Shown: piece after piece, positions 8,272 to 16,971 of the stretch
How positions within the stretch are numbered: the stretch's first letter is position 1
How the letters are laid out: each line of letters begins with the position of its first letter
Assembly: GCA_947630885.1 (NCBI GenBank)
Contig: CANRJI010000007.1
Location: forward strand, 1-21,062
Source: an uncultured Bacilli bacterium
Lineage (GTDB): Bacteria > Bacillota_I > Bacilli_A > RF39 > UBA660
Direction: 5' to 3'
Length of the DNA stretch: 21,062 nt
The notes under the pieces: generated by a model
What the model was told of the DNA's origin: nothing
What the model saw: the letters and a program-made list of their open reading frames with translations, nothing else
Databases searched by the model: none
Made by a program: the position numbers and the translations under genes

Positions 8272-8300
8272 ATTATAACATCAATTTATCTTTAAGTAAA
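8272..8300 (-). promoter_or_regulatory. promoter of the DUF951-transporter operon
   Basis: On the minus strand, TTTACT (8295-8300), a 17-base spacer and a perfect TATAAT (8272-8277). The start point would be about 12 bases ahead of the GGAGTGA ribosome binding site. The other half of this 202-base divergent gap holds the plus-strand promoter at 8389; I see no operator between them. Confidence 0.7.
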
Positions 8301-8388
8301 TTAAATTAGTTAACATTTATACCGAGTTAGTAATATCAAATGATTATCTATTCCAAATTTATAACCTTTAAAATATACCTAAGATTAC

Positions 8389-8417
8389 TTGTAAAAGATA
8401 TAAACATTTGCTATAAT
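8389..8417 (+). promoter_or_regulatory. promoter of the envelope gene pair at 8455-10825
   Basis: TTGTAA (8389-8394), a 17-base spacer and a perfect TATAAT (8412-8417) with an extended -10 TG two bases before it (TGCTATAAT). It is followed by a short leader with an AGAGGGATGATGAA region before the GTG start. Confidence 0.7.
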
Positions 8418-8454
8418 TAAGTAAGTGATAAATAAATAAAAGAGGGATGATGAA

Positions 8455-9789
8455 GTGAATAAAGAAGTAAAAAAAAGAAGAAGAAAAATCAGTTTCCAAA
8501 AAGTATTTAATTTAACAAGTTTTACCTTTATCCTAGCCTGTTGCATATTTTATGGAAGCCGATTCATAATGTTATATCTCGATAATAATAAAGCCGACGA
8601 TGTCAAAGTTATCGCTGACAATATCAAAGATAGTAACGAACAAAACGAACATTTTAAAAACATCAATGGCGATTACTATTTTGAAGGAAACGAAGTTAAT
8701 AATTATCTTGAATATTCCAATTTAATATGGCGTATCATTCGTATCAACAGCGATAAAACAATTACTTTAGTCTTAGATAATTCCATAACTTTGCTCGCTG
8801 CTGGTCAAAAGAAAGATTTTACATCATCGTACTTAAACGAATGGCTAAATGATCAAAATAAAGATTATACTGGTATTTTAGAAAACAGTTTAAATAATGC
8901 TAAAAACTATCTAACTTACACTAAAACTTGTCGTGATACCATCAAAGATACCAAAAACATAACTTGCAAAAACTTAACTGAAGATATCTTTATAACCGTA
9001 CCATCACTAAATGATTACGTAAATACCGGAAGTAGCGAAAGTTTTATGAATAATTCCGAATATTTCTACCTTTTAAATAATGATGGAGATAAATACTTTT
9101 GGTATATTGATAGTGATGGAAATCCTAAAACAACCAATGGTACTGATATCATTGGTGTTAAACCAGTCATCACTATCAAAAGTACTACCATGTTAAAAAG
9201 TGGTACCGGTACTAAAGATGATCCATATTTCATCGAAGAAAAAAGAGGCCTCTTCGGTAGTTATATCAAACTTGGTAATGATATCTGGCGTGTTTATAAC
9301 ATTGATGGAGATAACCTAAAATTATCATTAAATAACTATCTATCAATAAATAATAGTGATGTCCGTTACAAATATTCCAATAATGGATATTATCATAACG
9401 ATACCGTAGGTGGAAGTCTTGCTTACTATTTAAAAAATACCTATCTAAGTAGTCTTCCATATCAAGATAAAATAAATGAAATAAAGTATTCTAATGGATT
9501 ATATAGTAATACCACTGATTTTGATTATAAAAAAGTATTAAATACTCAAGTAGATACTAAAGTAGCCCTTTTAAGTATCGGTGATATCTTCCTTAATAGT
9601 GAAGTGACAAATTACTATACATCTACTGGTATTTCCAAAGATAGTAACCTAATGTATATTATGCGAAACGATTTTAAAATATATACCAATAATGCTACAA
9701 CTAATCTAAAGGTTATCCCCGTCATTTCCATTACAAAAACCGAATTCACAAACGGTGACGGTAGCATTGATAATCCATTCGAGGTGTAA
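8455..9789 (+). CDS. membrane-anchored extracellular protein with two repeated modules
   Basis: A 444-residue protein, not assigned to a named family. A very basic N-terminus (KKRRRK) precedes a single hydrophobic segment at about 20-41, so the rest is probably outside the cell. Two tandem modules are visible. Module 1 opens with YLEYSNLIWRIIRIN (84-98) and ends with VKPVITIKS plus GTGTKDDPYFI (250-260). Module 2 opens with YIKLGNDIWRVYNID (270-284) and ends with VIPVISITK plus NGDGSIDNPFEV (433-444). The middles diverge, but both hold a SSYLNEWLN/SLAYYLKNTYL-like helix. Similar modules occur in surface proteins of uncultured gut Bacilli (from memory). Start codon is GTG after a GAGGG site. 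It is co-transcribed with the glycosidase gene, whose ribosome binding site lies inside its last codons. A cell-envelope role is likely but unproven. Confidence 0.8.
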   Translation: MNKEVKKRRRKISFQKVFNLTSFTFILACCIFYGSRFIMLYLDNNKADDVKVIADNIKDSNEQNEHFKNINGDYYFEGNEVNNYLEYSNLIWRIIRINSDKTITLVLDNSITLLAAGQKKDFTSSYLNEWLNDQNKDYTGILENSLNNAKNYLTYTKTCRDTIKDTKNITCKNLTEDIFITVPSLNDYVNTGSSESFMNNSEYFYLLNNDGDKYFWYIDSDGNPKTTNGTDIIGVKPVITIKSTTMLKSGTGTKDDPYFIEEKRGLFGSYIKLGNDIWRVYNIDGDNLKLSLNNYLSINNSDVRYKYSNNGYYHNDTVGGSLAYYLKNTYLSSLPYQDKINEIKYSNGLYSNTTDFDYKKVLNTQVDTKVALLSIGDIFLNSEVTNYYTSTGISKDSNLMYIMRNDFKIYTNNATTNLKVIPVISITKTEFTNGDGSIDNPFEV

Positions 9790-9790
9790 A

Positions 9791-10825
9791 ATGAATAATA
9801 GAAGAGAGAAAAAGAGAAAAATATATAAATCAACTATTGCCTTTATTTGCTTAGATATTATCGTAGCCATTTGTTTTTTTGTCATGTATGGTCCTTGGGA
9901 TAAAGTTCGAAACTTATATGTTAATACCGCTATGAAAACAATGCATCATCAATACTTTGCTAATATTTTCTATAGTGAAAAAGTAATTCAAAAAATCATG
10001 TCTAGTAACTACTTCGTTTCCATAACTGAAAGTGCTAATACTGATGAAATCGTTATTAACACCAAAGAAAAGCACAAATATAAAGATGAATATGAAGAAG
10101 CAATCTTTACGCGCGACGAAGGAAATGACTTATATAAGGTTATCAACTTAAATGTTGGTCTTTCAAAAGGATATCTCGTAGCTATCTATGAACCAGAAAA
10201 AGTAAGACTAATATCGACCAAACAATTCAATGTTGGAGGTATTGGTGAAAGAATAATTACGATGTGCGATCGTTATGGTGGCGTCGTTTGTATCAATGGT
10301 GGTGGTTTCCAAGACTTTGGTTACGGTTCCGATATTCCTACCGGTGTCGTTATTCAAAATGGTGAAATCACTTGGGGAGCCGAATCTGCTAACGATGCTC
10401 GTGACAATATAATTGGTATGACTACTGATGGAAAATTAAAACTTATGACTAATGCCACTGCCAATGAAGCCCTTGAAGAAGGTGTCTACGACGGCATGGT
10501 CTTTGGCCCATTCCTCATTGTCAATGGTAAACCACTCGAGATTGTCGGAGACCCATGGGGTCAAGCTCCAAGAGTAGCCATTGGACAAACAAAAGACGGA
10601 ATTATTCTCTTCCTTGTTGTCGATGGAGAAAATTACATAAATGGTGCTAGCCTTCAAGATATGGTTGATATCCTAATGCGCTATGGTGCTTATAATGCCG
10701 CTAATCTTGATGGAGGTCAGTCATCATCACTCGTTATAAATGGAAAATTATATAATAATCCACCAGCTGCAGCTAAAAAGCAAGGTGGTCGCTACGTTGT
10801 TACCGGTTGGGGATTAATACCATAA
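9791..10825 (+). CDS. membrane-anchored phosphodiester glycosidase (NAGPA domain)
   Basis: A 344-residue protein with a basic N-terminus, one hydrophobic anchor at about 14-33 and an extracellular C-terminal domain of the NAGPA family (PF09992). That family removes sugar phosphodiesters and in bacteria is often tied to exopolysaccharide or wall-polymer metabolism. Motifs in order: VCINGGGF (166-173), PTGVVIQNGE (183-192), PRVAIGQTKDG (260-270), LVVDG (275-279) and AANLDGGQSSSLVING (303-318), the conserved core of the fold. The domain begins around 117 and runs to the end. I chose the ATG at 9791 because GAGGTG directly precedes it; a longer in-frame TTG form has no ribosome binding site. The gene begins one base after the stop of the upstream envelope gene, so the pair forms one operon. 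The natural substrate is unknown. Confidence 0.9.
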   Translation: MNNRREKKRKIYKSTIAFICLDIIVAICFFVMYGPWDKVRNLYVNTAMKTMHHQYFANIFYSEKVIQKIMSSNYFVSITESANTDEIVINTKEKHKYKDEYEEAIFTRDEGNDLYKVINLNVGLSKGYLVAIYEPEKVRLISTKQFNVGGIGERIITMCDRYGGVVCINGGGFQDFGYGSDIPTGVVIQNGEITWGAESANDARDNIIGMTTDGKLKLMTNATANEALEEGVYDGMVFGPFLIVNGKPLEIVGDPWGQAPRVAIGQTKDGIILFLVVDGENYINGASLQDMVDILMRYGAYNAANLDGGQSSSLVINGKLYNNPPAAAKKQGGRYVVTGWGLIP

Positions 10826-10856
10826 AAAAAGTATCACGATAAAGTGATATTTTTTT
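10824..10856. terminator. shared bidirectional terminator (glycosidase gene and clpC)
   Basis: TATCAC (10832-10837) pairs with GTGATA (10844-10849) around a 6-base loop, extended by a G-T pair and A7/T6 arms. It ends both the plus-strand glycosidase transcript and minus-strand clpC. The clpC TGA (10834-10836) lies in the stem, and the glycosidase TAA ends at its left edge. Confidence 0.82.
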
Positions 10857-13149
10857 CTTTCTCTAATGAAAATATCTTAACATGATTTCTCTTTTCAATA
10901 ACAGCATCAATAATCATACTTTCCACTTTTGAAGCAATAATCTTCTCTAGTTTTCTTGCTCCAAAGTCATAATAATCCGATTCCTTTAATATCTCTTCTA
11001 TCAAATTATTTTCATATTCAATACTAATATTTTGATATTTTTCTTGAAGTTCTTTTAGCCTCAAATCAATAATTTTTTTAATTTCTTTTTCTGTTAACCT
11101 ATTAAAAATAATCGTATTATCAATTCGATTAACAAAAGCCGTACTAAAAATATTCTTTAACGATACACTTACATTACTTTCGTAACTCTTACTAAAACCA
11201 ATTGTATTTTTTTCAAATCCAACATTTGATGTCATAATAATAATATTGTTATTAAAACGAATATCACGCCCTTTAGCATTCTTAATTTTACCTTCCTCTA
11301 ATATTTGATAAAATAGATTTATAACTGAAGGGTGTGCTTTATCAATTTCATCTAATAATATAACCGCATTAGGTTTATTTCTAATTTCCTCTAAAATATT
11401 TTTATTATCATCATAGCCAACATATCCTGGTGAAGAACCCAAAATCTTATTAACCGAAGTACTGTCAGCATACTCGCTCATATCGAGTCTTATCAAATTA
11501 TTTTCACCAACCAAATATTTAGCATACTCTTTAGCAAGCATACTTTTACCGACGCCAGAAGAACCAATAAACATAAGTGAATAACACTTATTATTATAGC
11601 CAAACTTAACTCTCTTTGTAACATCAATTAAACTATCGATAGCCTTATCTTGACCAATAATTTTATCTTTAAGTATACTTTTTATATCATAGATACTTTC
11701 AATATTACTTGATATAATCTCGTATATTGAACTACCCGTTCTACTACTAATAACCGAAGCAATATCACTTATTTCAACAATACTTTTACTATTTTTATTC
11801 GATAACTCAATCTCATTTAATGTCGACATAAGTTCCGTTTCTTTCTTTCGAAGACTGTATGCTTTGTCAATATTATTATCAATTATATAACTATTTTTTT
11901 CCTTTTCTAAAACCGATATTTCCTTTCTTATTCTTTTAATTCTACTATCGTACTTATTTTCTTTTATACTAACTTTTGAACAAACTTCATCTAAAATATC
12001 AATTTCTTTATCTGGTCTATTTCTATCAAAAATATATTTCTCCGATAAATCAACAATAGCATCTATCATATTGTCTCCTATTACAACATTATGATATTTC
12101 TCATATATTTGTTTAATTTTAGTTAATATATTTTTTGTCTCTTCAATTGATGGTTCATCAATAACAACCTTTTGAAATCTTCTTTCGAGAGCTGAATCCT
12201 TTTCAATAAATTTTTTATATTCCTCTGTTGTCGTTGCCCCAATACACCTAATTTTACCCCTTGCCAGAGCCGGTTTCAAAATATTTGAAGCATCAATTGC
12301 CCCTTCGGCACCACCTGCTCCCACTAGTGTATGAATTTCATCAATAAATAAAATAATCTCATTATTATCCTCTATTTCTTTTAAAACTTTTTTCATTCTT
12401 TCTTCAAATTCACCACGATACTTTGTCCCTGCAACCATTGTTGCCATATCAAGTGCAATAATCTTTTTATTTGCTAAACTATTAGGAACTTCTCCTAAAG
12501 CAATTAACCTTGATAATTCTTCCGCAATAGCAGTTTTCCCAACACCTGCTTCCCCTATCAAAATAGGATTGTTTTTTGTTCGACGTGAAAGAATTTCCAT
12601 AACTCTCCTAACCTCTTTATCTCTGCCTATTACAGGATCAAGTTTTCCTTCTTTGGCTTCATTAGTTATATCAATTCCCAAATCATATATAAGAAGTTTC
12701 TTTTTTTTATTTCTTTTATTTTTCTTAATCAAACTTGAGGAAAAATCATCATATATTGCTTCAATATCAATACCCATACCGATAATAATTCTAATTGCAA
12801 TTCCTTCCCCTTCTTCGAGCATCGCAAAAAACAAATGTTCCAAAGTAACTTCACCATCATTATTTTCTTTGCTATCAATAATAGCATTTTCCATTACTTT
12901 ACGGAGTAAAGGTGTATATAAAAAATATTCACTCTTTTTTTCCGTTGTTCCCACAACTCGGCAAAGTTCCTCTTTAAAATTATTATATTCCAGATTATAA
13001 TTGCTAAGTCTATTACTAATATCACTATTACTATTCAAAATAGCAAGAAGTAAATGCTCAGTTCCCACATAAGGATGTCCTAAAGCAAGCATTTCACTTC
13101 TAGCATTAAGTAAAACTTTCTGTGCTTCATCATTAAAGTTACCTATCAT
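10834..13149 (-). CDS. clpC: ATP-dependent Clp protease ATP-binding subunit ClpC
   Basis: A hexameric AAA+ unfoldase that feeds proteins to ClpP. It has 771 residues. There are two N-terminal Clp_N repeats (about 5-140; [15 protein letters not shown] at 24-38). D1 has Walker A GEAGVGKT at 199-206 and Walker B LFIDE at 267-271. A short middle region follows with a UVR-like helix pair (about 405-447), typical of ClpC rather than the long ClpB coiled coil. D2 has Walker A GSSGVGKS at 529-536 and Walker B ILLDE at 597-601. An IGF at 650-652 sits where ClpC carries its ClpP-docking loop, so partnership with ClpP is likely. The ATG has an AAAGGGG ribosome binding site. The gene stands alone: ctsR, mcsA and mcsB are absent, and only one CtsR-like half-site is seen upstream. 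Confidence 0.94.
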   Translation of the reverse strand: MIGNFNDEAQKVLLNARSEMLALGHPYVGTEHLLLAILNSNSDISNRLSNYNLEYNNFKEELCRVVGTTEKKSEYFLYTPLLRKVMENAIIDSKENNDGEVTLEHLFFAMLEEGEGIAIRIIIGMGIDIEAIYDDFSSSLIKKNKRNKKKKLLIYDLGIDITNEAKEGKLDPVIGRDKEVRRVMEILSRRTKNNPILIGEAGVGKTAIAEELSRLIALGEVPNSLANKKIIALDMATMVAGTKYRGEFEERMKKVLKEIEDNNEIILFIDEIHTLVGAGGAEGAIDASNILKPALARGKIRCIGATTTEEYKKFIEKDSALERRFQKVVIDEPSIEETKNILTKIKQIYEKYHNVVIGDNMIDAIVDLSEKYIFDRNRPDKEIDILDEVCSKVSIKENKYDSRIKRIRKEISVLEKEKNSYIIDNNIDKAYSLRKKETELMSTLNEIELSNKNSKSIVEISDIASVISSRTGSSIYEIISSNIESIYDIKSILKDKIIGQDKAIDSLIDVTKRVKFGYNNKCYSLMFIGSSGVGKSMLAKEYAKYLVGENNLIRLDMSEYADSTSVNKILGSSPGYVGYDDNKNILEEIRNKPNAVILLDEIDKAHPSVINLFYQILEEGKIKNAKGRDIRFNNNIIIMTSNVGFEKNTIGFSKSYESNVSVSLKNIFSTAFVNRIDNTIIFNRLTEKEIKKIIDLRLKELQEKYQNISIEYENNLIEEILKESDYYDFGARKLEKIIASKVESMIIDAVIEKRNHVKIFSLEKEKNITLS

Positions 13150-13225
13150 TATTTTCCCCTTTCATTTTATTCTATGAATATCATGATAAAATTTTTCAGT
13201 TTTTAATCATCAAAATTTGACCAAA

Positions 13226-13260
13226 TAAAAAATAAAAAATGCCTAACTTTTAAGTTAGAC
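13226..13260 (-). terminator. terminator after the transporter at 13284
   Basis: On the minus strand, CTAACT and AGTTAG pair around a short AT loop (within 13243-13258), with a flanking G-C pair, followed by GCATTTTTTATTTTTT. It lies within the gap before clpC, separating the two minus-strand transcription units. Confidence 0.7.
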
Positions 13261-13283
13261 ATTAATTATTAATATTTATATAA

Positions 13284-14753
13284 CTATATTAATGACATTA
13301 CTAATACTACTAATAGTACTAATAAAAGTAACATTAATACAAATCTCCAAATGTACTTACACCAAGTACTATATGGAACATCAAAGTATTTAAGTCCAAA
13401 GATAACAAATAATCCAGTTGGAGCAATCAATGATACAATACCATATACACTTTGGAAAGTCATCGCATAAGTAGCAAATAATGATTCATCAGTTACACTG
13501 TTCATCGCAGGTAATAAGCCACCAGCAATAACATAATATAAGTCGCTGTGAAGTAATGTTGCTAAAGCACTTACTAAAGCCGTTGTACCAACATTAATAC
13601 CAAGTGAATCAGTAAACCAAGTAATAACATTAGCAACTAATCCATGATTATATGATATAACTAATATTGTATATGCAAGACATAGTAATAATACCGTAGG
13701 AACCATTTTTTTAGCACCACTAACAAAGTTAGCAATTGCTTCATCAAATTTAACACGATATATTACTTTTACTAATAATGTTGCAATAATTAGTACGGCA
13801 ATCATACATACATAAGAGCCTAAGCTTGCCCAATAACCAAAAGCAAGTGATCCACCTGAAATACTACTTGATATAATATTAGGAAATACTGCAAATTCCC
13901 CAATAACAACTTTTTCTACCAACCATGTATTAAAGTTATCAAAAATATTTAATCCAAATAACGTATTCCAAGGTAAATATCCAAGGACAAATAAAACAAA
14001 TAATAATCCAAATAAAACAATAATTGGCCAAGTTCTTATATTCTTGTAATCACCTTTAACTTCTGAAACAGTTACCTCATTACTTTCATTTAATTCATAC
14101 TTAACTTTCTTCTTTTGGACATTGTTAATATATCTATTAACAAAGAAAATAAGTAAAGTCACACCTAATACCAAAAGTACTAATTTAGGAATTAAATTAT
14201 CGCACTTACCAGCACCAACAAATTCTTCAAATGTAGTTGCAGCATAACCATAGTAACTATTATTTGGATCCATAAATGTTACATATATACCACCTATGAA
14301 GCCCACGAACATCGCAGCAATTGTCGAACTTAAAGCAACAAGTTTATCATATCCTAATGATAGGATAACTGCTACAAAGAATGGTACAAATACAAGAAGA
14401 GCACCCATAAGTCCTGTAACTGAAGTAAGTACTGCAAATAAACCAATTGTTATAAATACAAATAATTTACTGTGCTTCTTTAATTTTTGTGAAATCTTAT
14501 CTACTAATTTCTTATAAGCAGGAACTTCATTAAGAACTCCATAAAAGGCACCTAATATTAATAAGAAGAATACTGTATCAAAGAAATAGTATAAAGCTTG
14601 TACATAAGTAATTGGTATATCTAAAAGTGGAACCATTGAAAACATACCTTCTAAAGATGGTACAAAATATCCACATACTGCCAAAACAGCACATATCAAT
14701 ACTATCGCACCTAAGATAATCATAAGCGACTTAAACAAACTATTTTTTTTCAT
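13284..14753 (-). CDS. multi-pass membrane transporter, YfcC/DcuC-like
   Basis: A 489-residue integral membrane protein with roughly twelve hydrophobic segments spread over the whole length. A charged cytoplasmic loop (about 215-235: NVQKKKVKYELNESNE) divides it into two halves. The arrangement and the FFDTVFFLLILGAFYGVL and GLMGALLVFVPFFVAVILSLGYDKL stretches resemble YfcC/DcuC-type members of the ion transporter superfamily, which take up C4-dicarboxylates or amino acids. I am fairly sure of the superfamily but not of the substrate. A longer reading from an upstream GTG is unlikely, because the AGAGGAGG ribosome binding site falls inside that extension and sits correctly for the ATG at 14753. 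It has its own promoter and terminator, so it is monocistronic. Confidence 0.7.
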   Translation of the reverse strand: MKKNSLFKSLMIILGAIVLICAVLAVCGYFVPSLEGMFSMVPLLDIPITYVQALYYFFDTVFFLLILGAFYGVLNEVPAYKKLVDKISQKLKKHSKLFVFITIGLFAVLTSVTGLMGALLVFVPFFVAVILSLGYDKLVALSSTIAAMFVGFIGGIYVTFMDPNNSYYGYAATTFEEFVGAGKCDNLIPKLVLLVLGVTLLIFFVNRYINNVQKKKVKYELNESNEVTVSEVKGDYKNIRTWPIIVLFGLLFVLFVLGYLPWNTLFGLNIFDNFNTWLVEKVVIGEFAVFPNIISSSISGGSLAFGYWASLGSYVCMIAVLIIATLLVKVIYRVKFDEAIANFVSGAKKMVPTVLLLCLAYTILVISYNHGLVANVITWFTDSLGINVGTTALVSALATLLHSDLYYVIAGGLLPAMNSVTDESLFATYAMTFQSVYGIVSLIAPTGLFVIFGLKYFDVPYSTWCKYIWRFVLMLLLLVLLVVLVMSLI

Positions 14754-14773
14754 TATAACCTCCTCTATCACTA

Positions 14774-14801
14774 ATTATATCACAAAAAGCCCAATTGTAA
14801 A
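14774..14801 (-). promoter_or_regulatory. promoter of the transporter at 13284-14753
   Basis: On the minus strand, TTTACA (14796-14801), a 16-base spacer and TATAAT (14774-14779) with an extended -10 TG (TGATATAAT). The start would lie near 14767, giving a very short leader that carries AGAGGAGG. Confidence 0.75.
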
Positions 14802-14840
14802 TAAAAAAGAGAAAAATTTCCATTTCCGGGCCTTATTTTT

Positions 14841-14870
14841 AAAGAAAAAAGAACAAGTTATAACTTCTTC
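14841..14870 (-). terminator. probable terminator after lysS
   Basis: On the minus strand, GAAGAAGT and ACTTGTTC (14870-14863 with 14858-14851) pair with one internal mismatch around a TATA loop, followed by TTTTTTCTTT. The stem is weak and AT-rich, so confidence is moderate. Confidence 0.5.
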
Positions 14871-14894
14871 TTTCTCTATCATAATTAACTAAAT

Positions 14895-16364
14895 CTACTT
14901 TTTATCTCTCATAAGTGGGAATAAAACAACATCCCTAACCGATGGTTGATCAAAGATAATCATCATAAGCCTATCAATTCCAAAACCTAATCCCGATATT
15001 GGAGGCATTCCTTGCTCCATAGCCATTAAAAAGCCTTCATCCATATCCATTGTCTCATCATCTCCCTGTGCTTTAGCTTTCAATTGATCTTCAAAAGCTT
15101 TTCTTTGAACAGCAGGATCGACAAGCTCTGAATATGCTTTACATAATTCCGTACCTGAAGCCACAACTTGAAACATATCAACTCTTCGAACATCATCATC
15201 ATTTCTTCTTGTAAGTGGCATCATCACTGCAGGATAATTATATATAATAGTAGGTTCAATAATATTGGCTCTAATTTTCTTTTTATAAATAAAATCAATA
15301 ATCTGACTAACCGACTTATAATCTTCCAAATCAGCATAAGAATATAATTTTGACTTTACTATTTTATCTTTTAAAGTTTTTGGATCATCAATACTTAAAA
15401 AATCAAATCCAAGTATTTTTTCCATTTCTTCACAATAATTAACTCTATTCCACTTATCTTTACCAAAATCTAAAGTATTTCCTTGATACGTTATTTCTGT
15501 TGTTCCAACAATTTCTTTTAATAAACTTTGCATAAACTTTTTATAAAAAACAATCGTATCTTCAAAATTCCAATAAGAAACATACCATTCAACTTGTGTA
15601 AATTCTTGTAAATGCTCTGTATCCATTCCTTCATTTCTAAAACACTTAGAAACTTCATATACTCTGTCAAAGCCACCCGCTATACACTGTTTTAAATAAG
15701 TTTCGGGAGCAATACGTAAATTAAGTTCAATATCCAAAGCATTATGATGAGTATAAAAAGGTCGTGCAGAAGCACCTGTAACAGCACTTTGAAGAATTGG
15801 TGTTTCAACTTCTAAAAAGCCATTTTCACCTAAATATCTATGAATAAAAGCATATAATTTACTTCTTCCGACAAAAACCCTTCTTGCATCTTCATTCATT
15901 ATAAGATCAACATATCTTTGACGATATTTCATTTCCGTATCTGTAAGGCCATGAAACTTCTCTGGAAGTGGTCGAAGTGCTTTACCTAAAAATTCAAAAG
16001 TATGAACTCTAAGTGTCTTTTCTCCTGTTTGTGTTGTAAAAATTTCTCCGCAAGCTCCAACAAAATCTCCTGTATCGATTTGCTTTTTAAAGAAATCATA
16101 CTTTTCTTCTCCAACCATATCAACCTTAAATTCAAGTTGCATGTCCGCTTCAATATCACGTATCTTAACAAAACTAAGTTTTCCCATCTTCCTCATAAAG
16201 ACGATACGACCCGCTATACTAACATTATCTGTTCCATCTTCTAATAATCTAGCTTTTTTTAAAGTATGCGTCCTATCATATTTATCAGGATATGGATTAC
16301 AATACTCCCTAATTGTATCAAGTTTTTCTATCCTTACTAATTCTTGTTCACTTCTATTATCCAT
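14895..16364 (-). CDS. lysS: lysyl-tRNA synthetase, class II
   Basis: It charges tRNA-Lys. It has 489 residues, a standard length. The N-terminal OB-fold anticodon-binding domain spans about 48-135. The class II catalytic core follows, with motif 1 around GFLEVETPIL (182-191), motif 2 FRNEGMDTEH (242-251) and motif 3 GLGFGIDRLMM (458-468). The PYPDKYDRTH start is typical of LysRS. Motif 2 continues as HLQEFTQVEWY where textbook bacterial LysRS has HNPEFT, a local variant found in some Bacillota as I recall. The substrate region (TELCKAYSEL, GDDETMDMDE) fits LysRS, not AspRS or AsnRS. The ATG has an AGAGGTGA ribosome binding site and starts two bases after the RDD gene stop, so translation is coupled. 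It is the last gene of the dusB-RDD-lysS operon. Confidence 0.95.
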   Translation of the reverse strand: MDNRSEQELVRIEKLDTIREYCNPYPDKYDRTHTLKKARLLEDGTDNVSIAGRIVFMRKMGKLSFVKIRDIEADMQLEFKVDMVGEEKYDFFKKQIDTGDFVGACGEIFTTQTGEKTLRVHTFEFLGKALRPLPEKFHGLTDTEMKYRQRYVDLIMNEDARRVFVGRSKLYAFIHRYLGENGFLEVETPILQSAVTGASARPFYTHHNALDIELNLRIAPETYLKQCIAGGFDRVYEVSKCFRNEGMDTEHLQEFTQVEWYVSYWNFEDTIVFYKKFMQSLLKEIVGTTEITYQGNTLDFGKDKWNRVNYCEEMEKILGFDFLSIDDPKTLKDKIVKSKLYSYADLEDYKSVSQIIDFIYKKKIRANIIEPTIIYNYPAVMMPLTRRNDDDVRRVDMFQVVASGTELCKAYSELVDPAVQRKAFEDQLKAKAQGDDETMDMDEGFLMAMEQGMPPISGLGFGIDRLMMIIFDQPSVRDVVLFPLMRDKK

Positions 16365-16366
16365 TT

Positions 16367-16954
16367 TTATTTCACCTCTCCTATAACTTTAGTTCTACCA
16401 ATAATATCGTGTAATCCTCGTCCATCTTTTCGAAAACTTGCCATAACAATCACTGCAAACATAAGAATATATTCCACATAAGAAATAAATACACTTATAA
16501 ATACAAATAATGTAGCATCAATTATATTAAAAAATATTACACTAAATAGTTGACTAATTAAGCCATATATAAATAAACTTCTAATTGCCATATTAAAAAT
16601 ATTAGCTCGTTCTCCATCTTTATTAACAACTCTTATCTTACATATTTTCTTACCTATTGTTTGTCCATTATTCAAACAAGCAAAGATGACAAAGTATCCT
16701 ATATATAATACCGCGGTCAAAATATTTACTCCTCTTTGACTTTCTATTATTTCACAGTATAAAGAAACATATTCATCTAAAAACTGTTCTGTCGTTATTT
16801 CGCTACTTTCATATTTCTCCATTATCTTATTCAAATCATCAGTATAATCATTACTACTAACATTAATTCCCAATGTCACAATACCAAAAATTAATGATAG
16901 AATCAAATAATCGAGCACAAATGCTAAAAGCCTTTTACTCAAAGAAACTTTCAC
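16367..16954 (-). CDS. RDD family membrane protein
   Basis: A 195-residue membrane protein with the RDD domain. The first helix starts SKRLLAFVLDYLILSL, carrying the Arg and Asp of the family name. A loop follows with GQTIGKKICKIRVVNKDGERA (second conserved block), then two further hydrophobic stretches and a GRGLHDIIGRTKVI tail. Between helices one and two there is an acidic extracellular insert of about 40 residues. RDD proteins are poorly understood; some act in ion exchange. I chose GTG at 16954 because AGGTGAT sits just before it; an in-frame TTG 15 bases upstream has no ribosome binding site. It lies between dusB and lysS, which are direct neighbours in Bacillus, so it looks like an insertion into a conserved operon. 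Confidence 0.85.
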   Translation of the reverse strand: MKVSLSKRLLAFVLDYLILSLIFGIVTLGINVSSNDYTDDLNKIMEKYESSEITTEQFLDEYVSLYCEIIESQRGVNILTAVLYIGYFVIFACLNNGQTIGKKICKIRVVNKDGERANIFNMAIRSLFIYGLISQLFSVIFFNIIDATLFVFISVFISYVEYILMFAVIVMASFRKDGRGLHDIIGRTKVIGEVK

Positions 16955-16971
16955 AATATCACCTACCAATA

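Noticed and set aside
8253..8454. Riboswitch in the 202-base divergent gap
   Set aside because: No conserved aptamer-like helices were seen; the gap is accounted for by two divergent promoters and AT-rich spacer.
12569..13000. 143-codon plus-strand ORF opposite clpC
   Set aside because: It is antisense to the conserved Clp N-terminal region and has Ser/Ile/Pro-rich low-complexity content, so it is a shadow of clpC.
13200..13235. CtsR operator upstream of clpC
   Set aside because: One GGTCAAA half-site is present, but the second half at the required spacing matches only 2 of 7 bases.
14841..14890. Small RNA gene between the transporter and lysS
   Set aside because: The only structure is a weak AT-rich hairpin explained as the lysS terminator.
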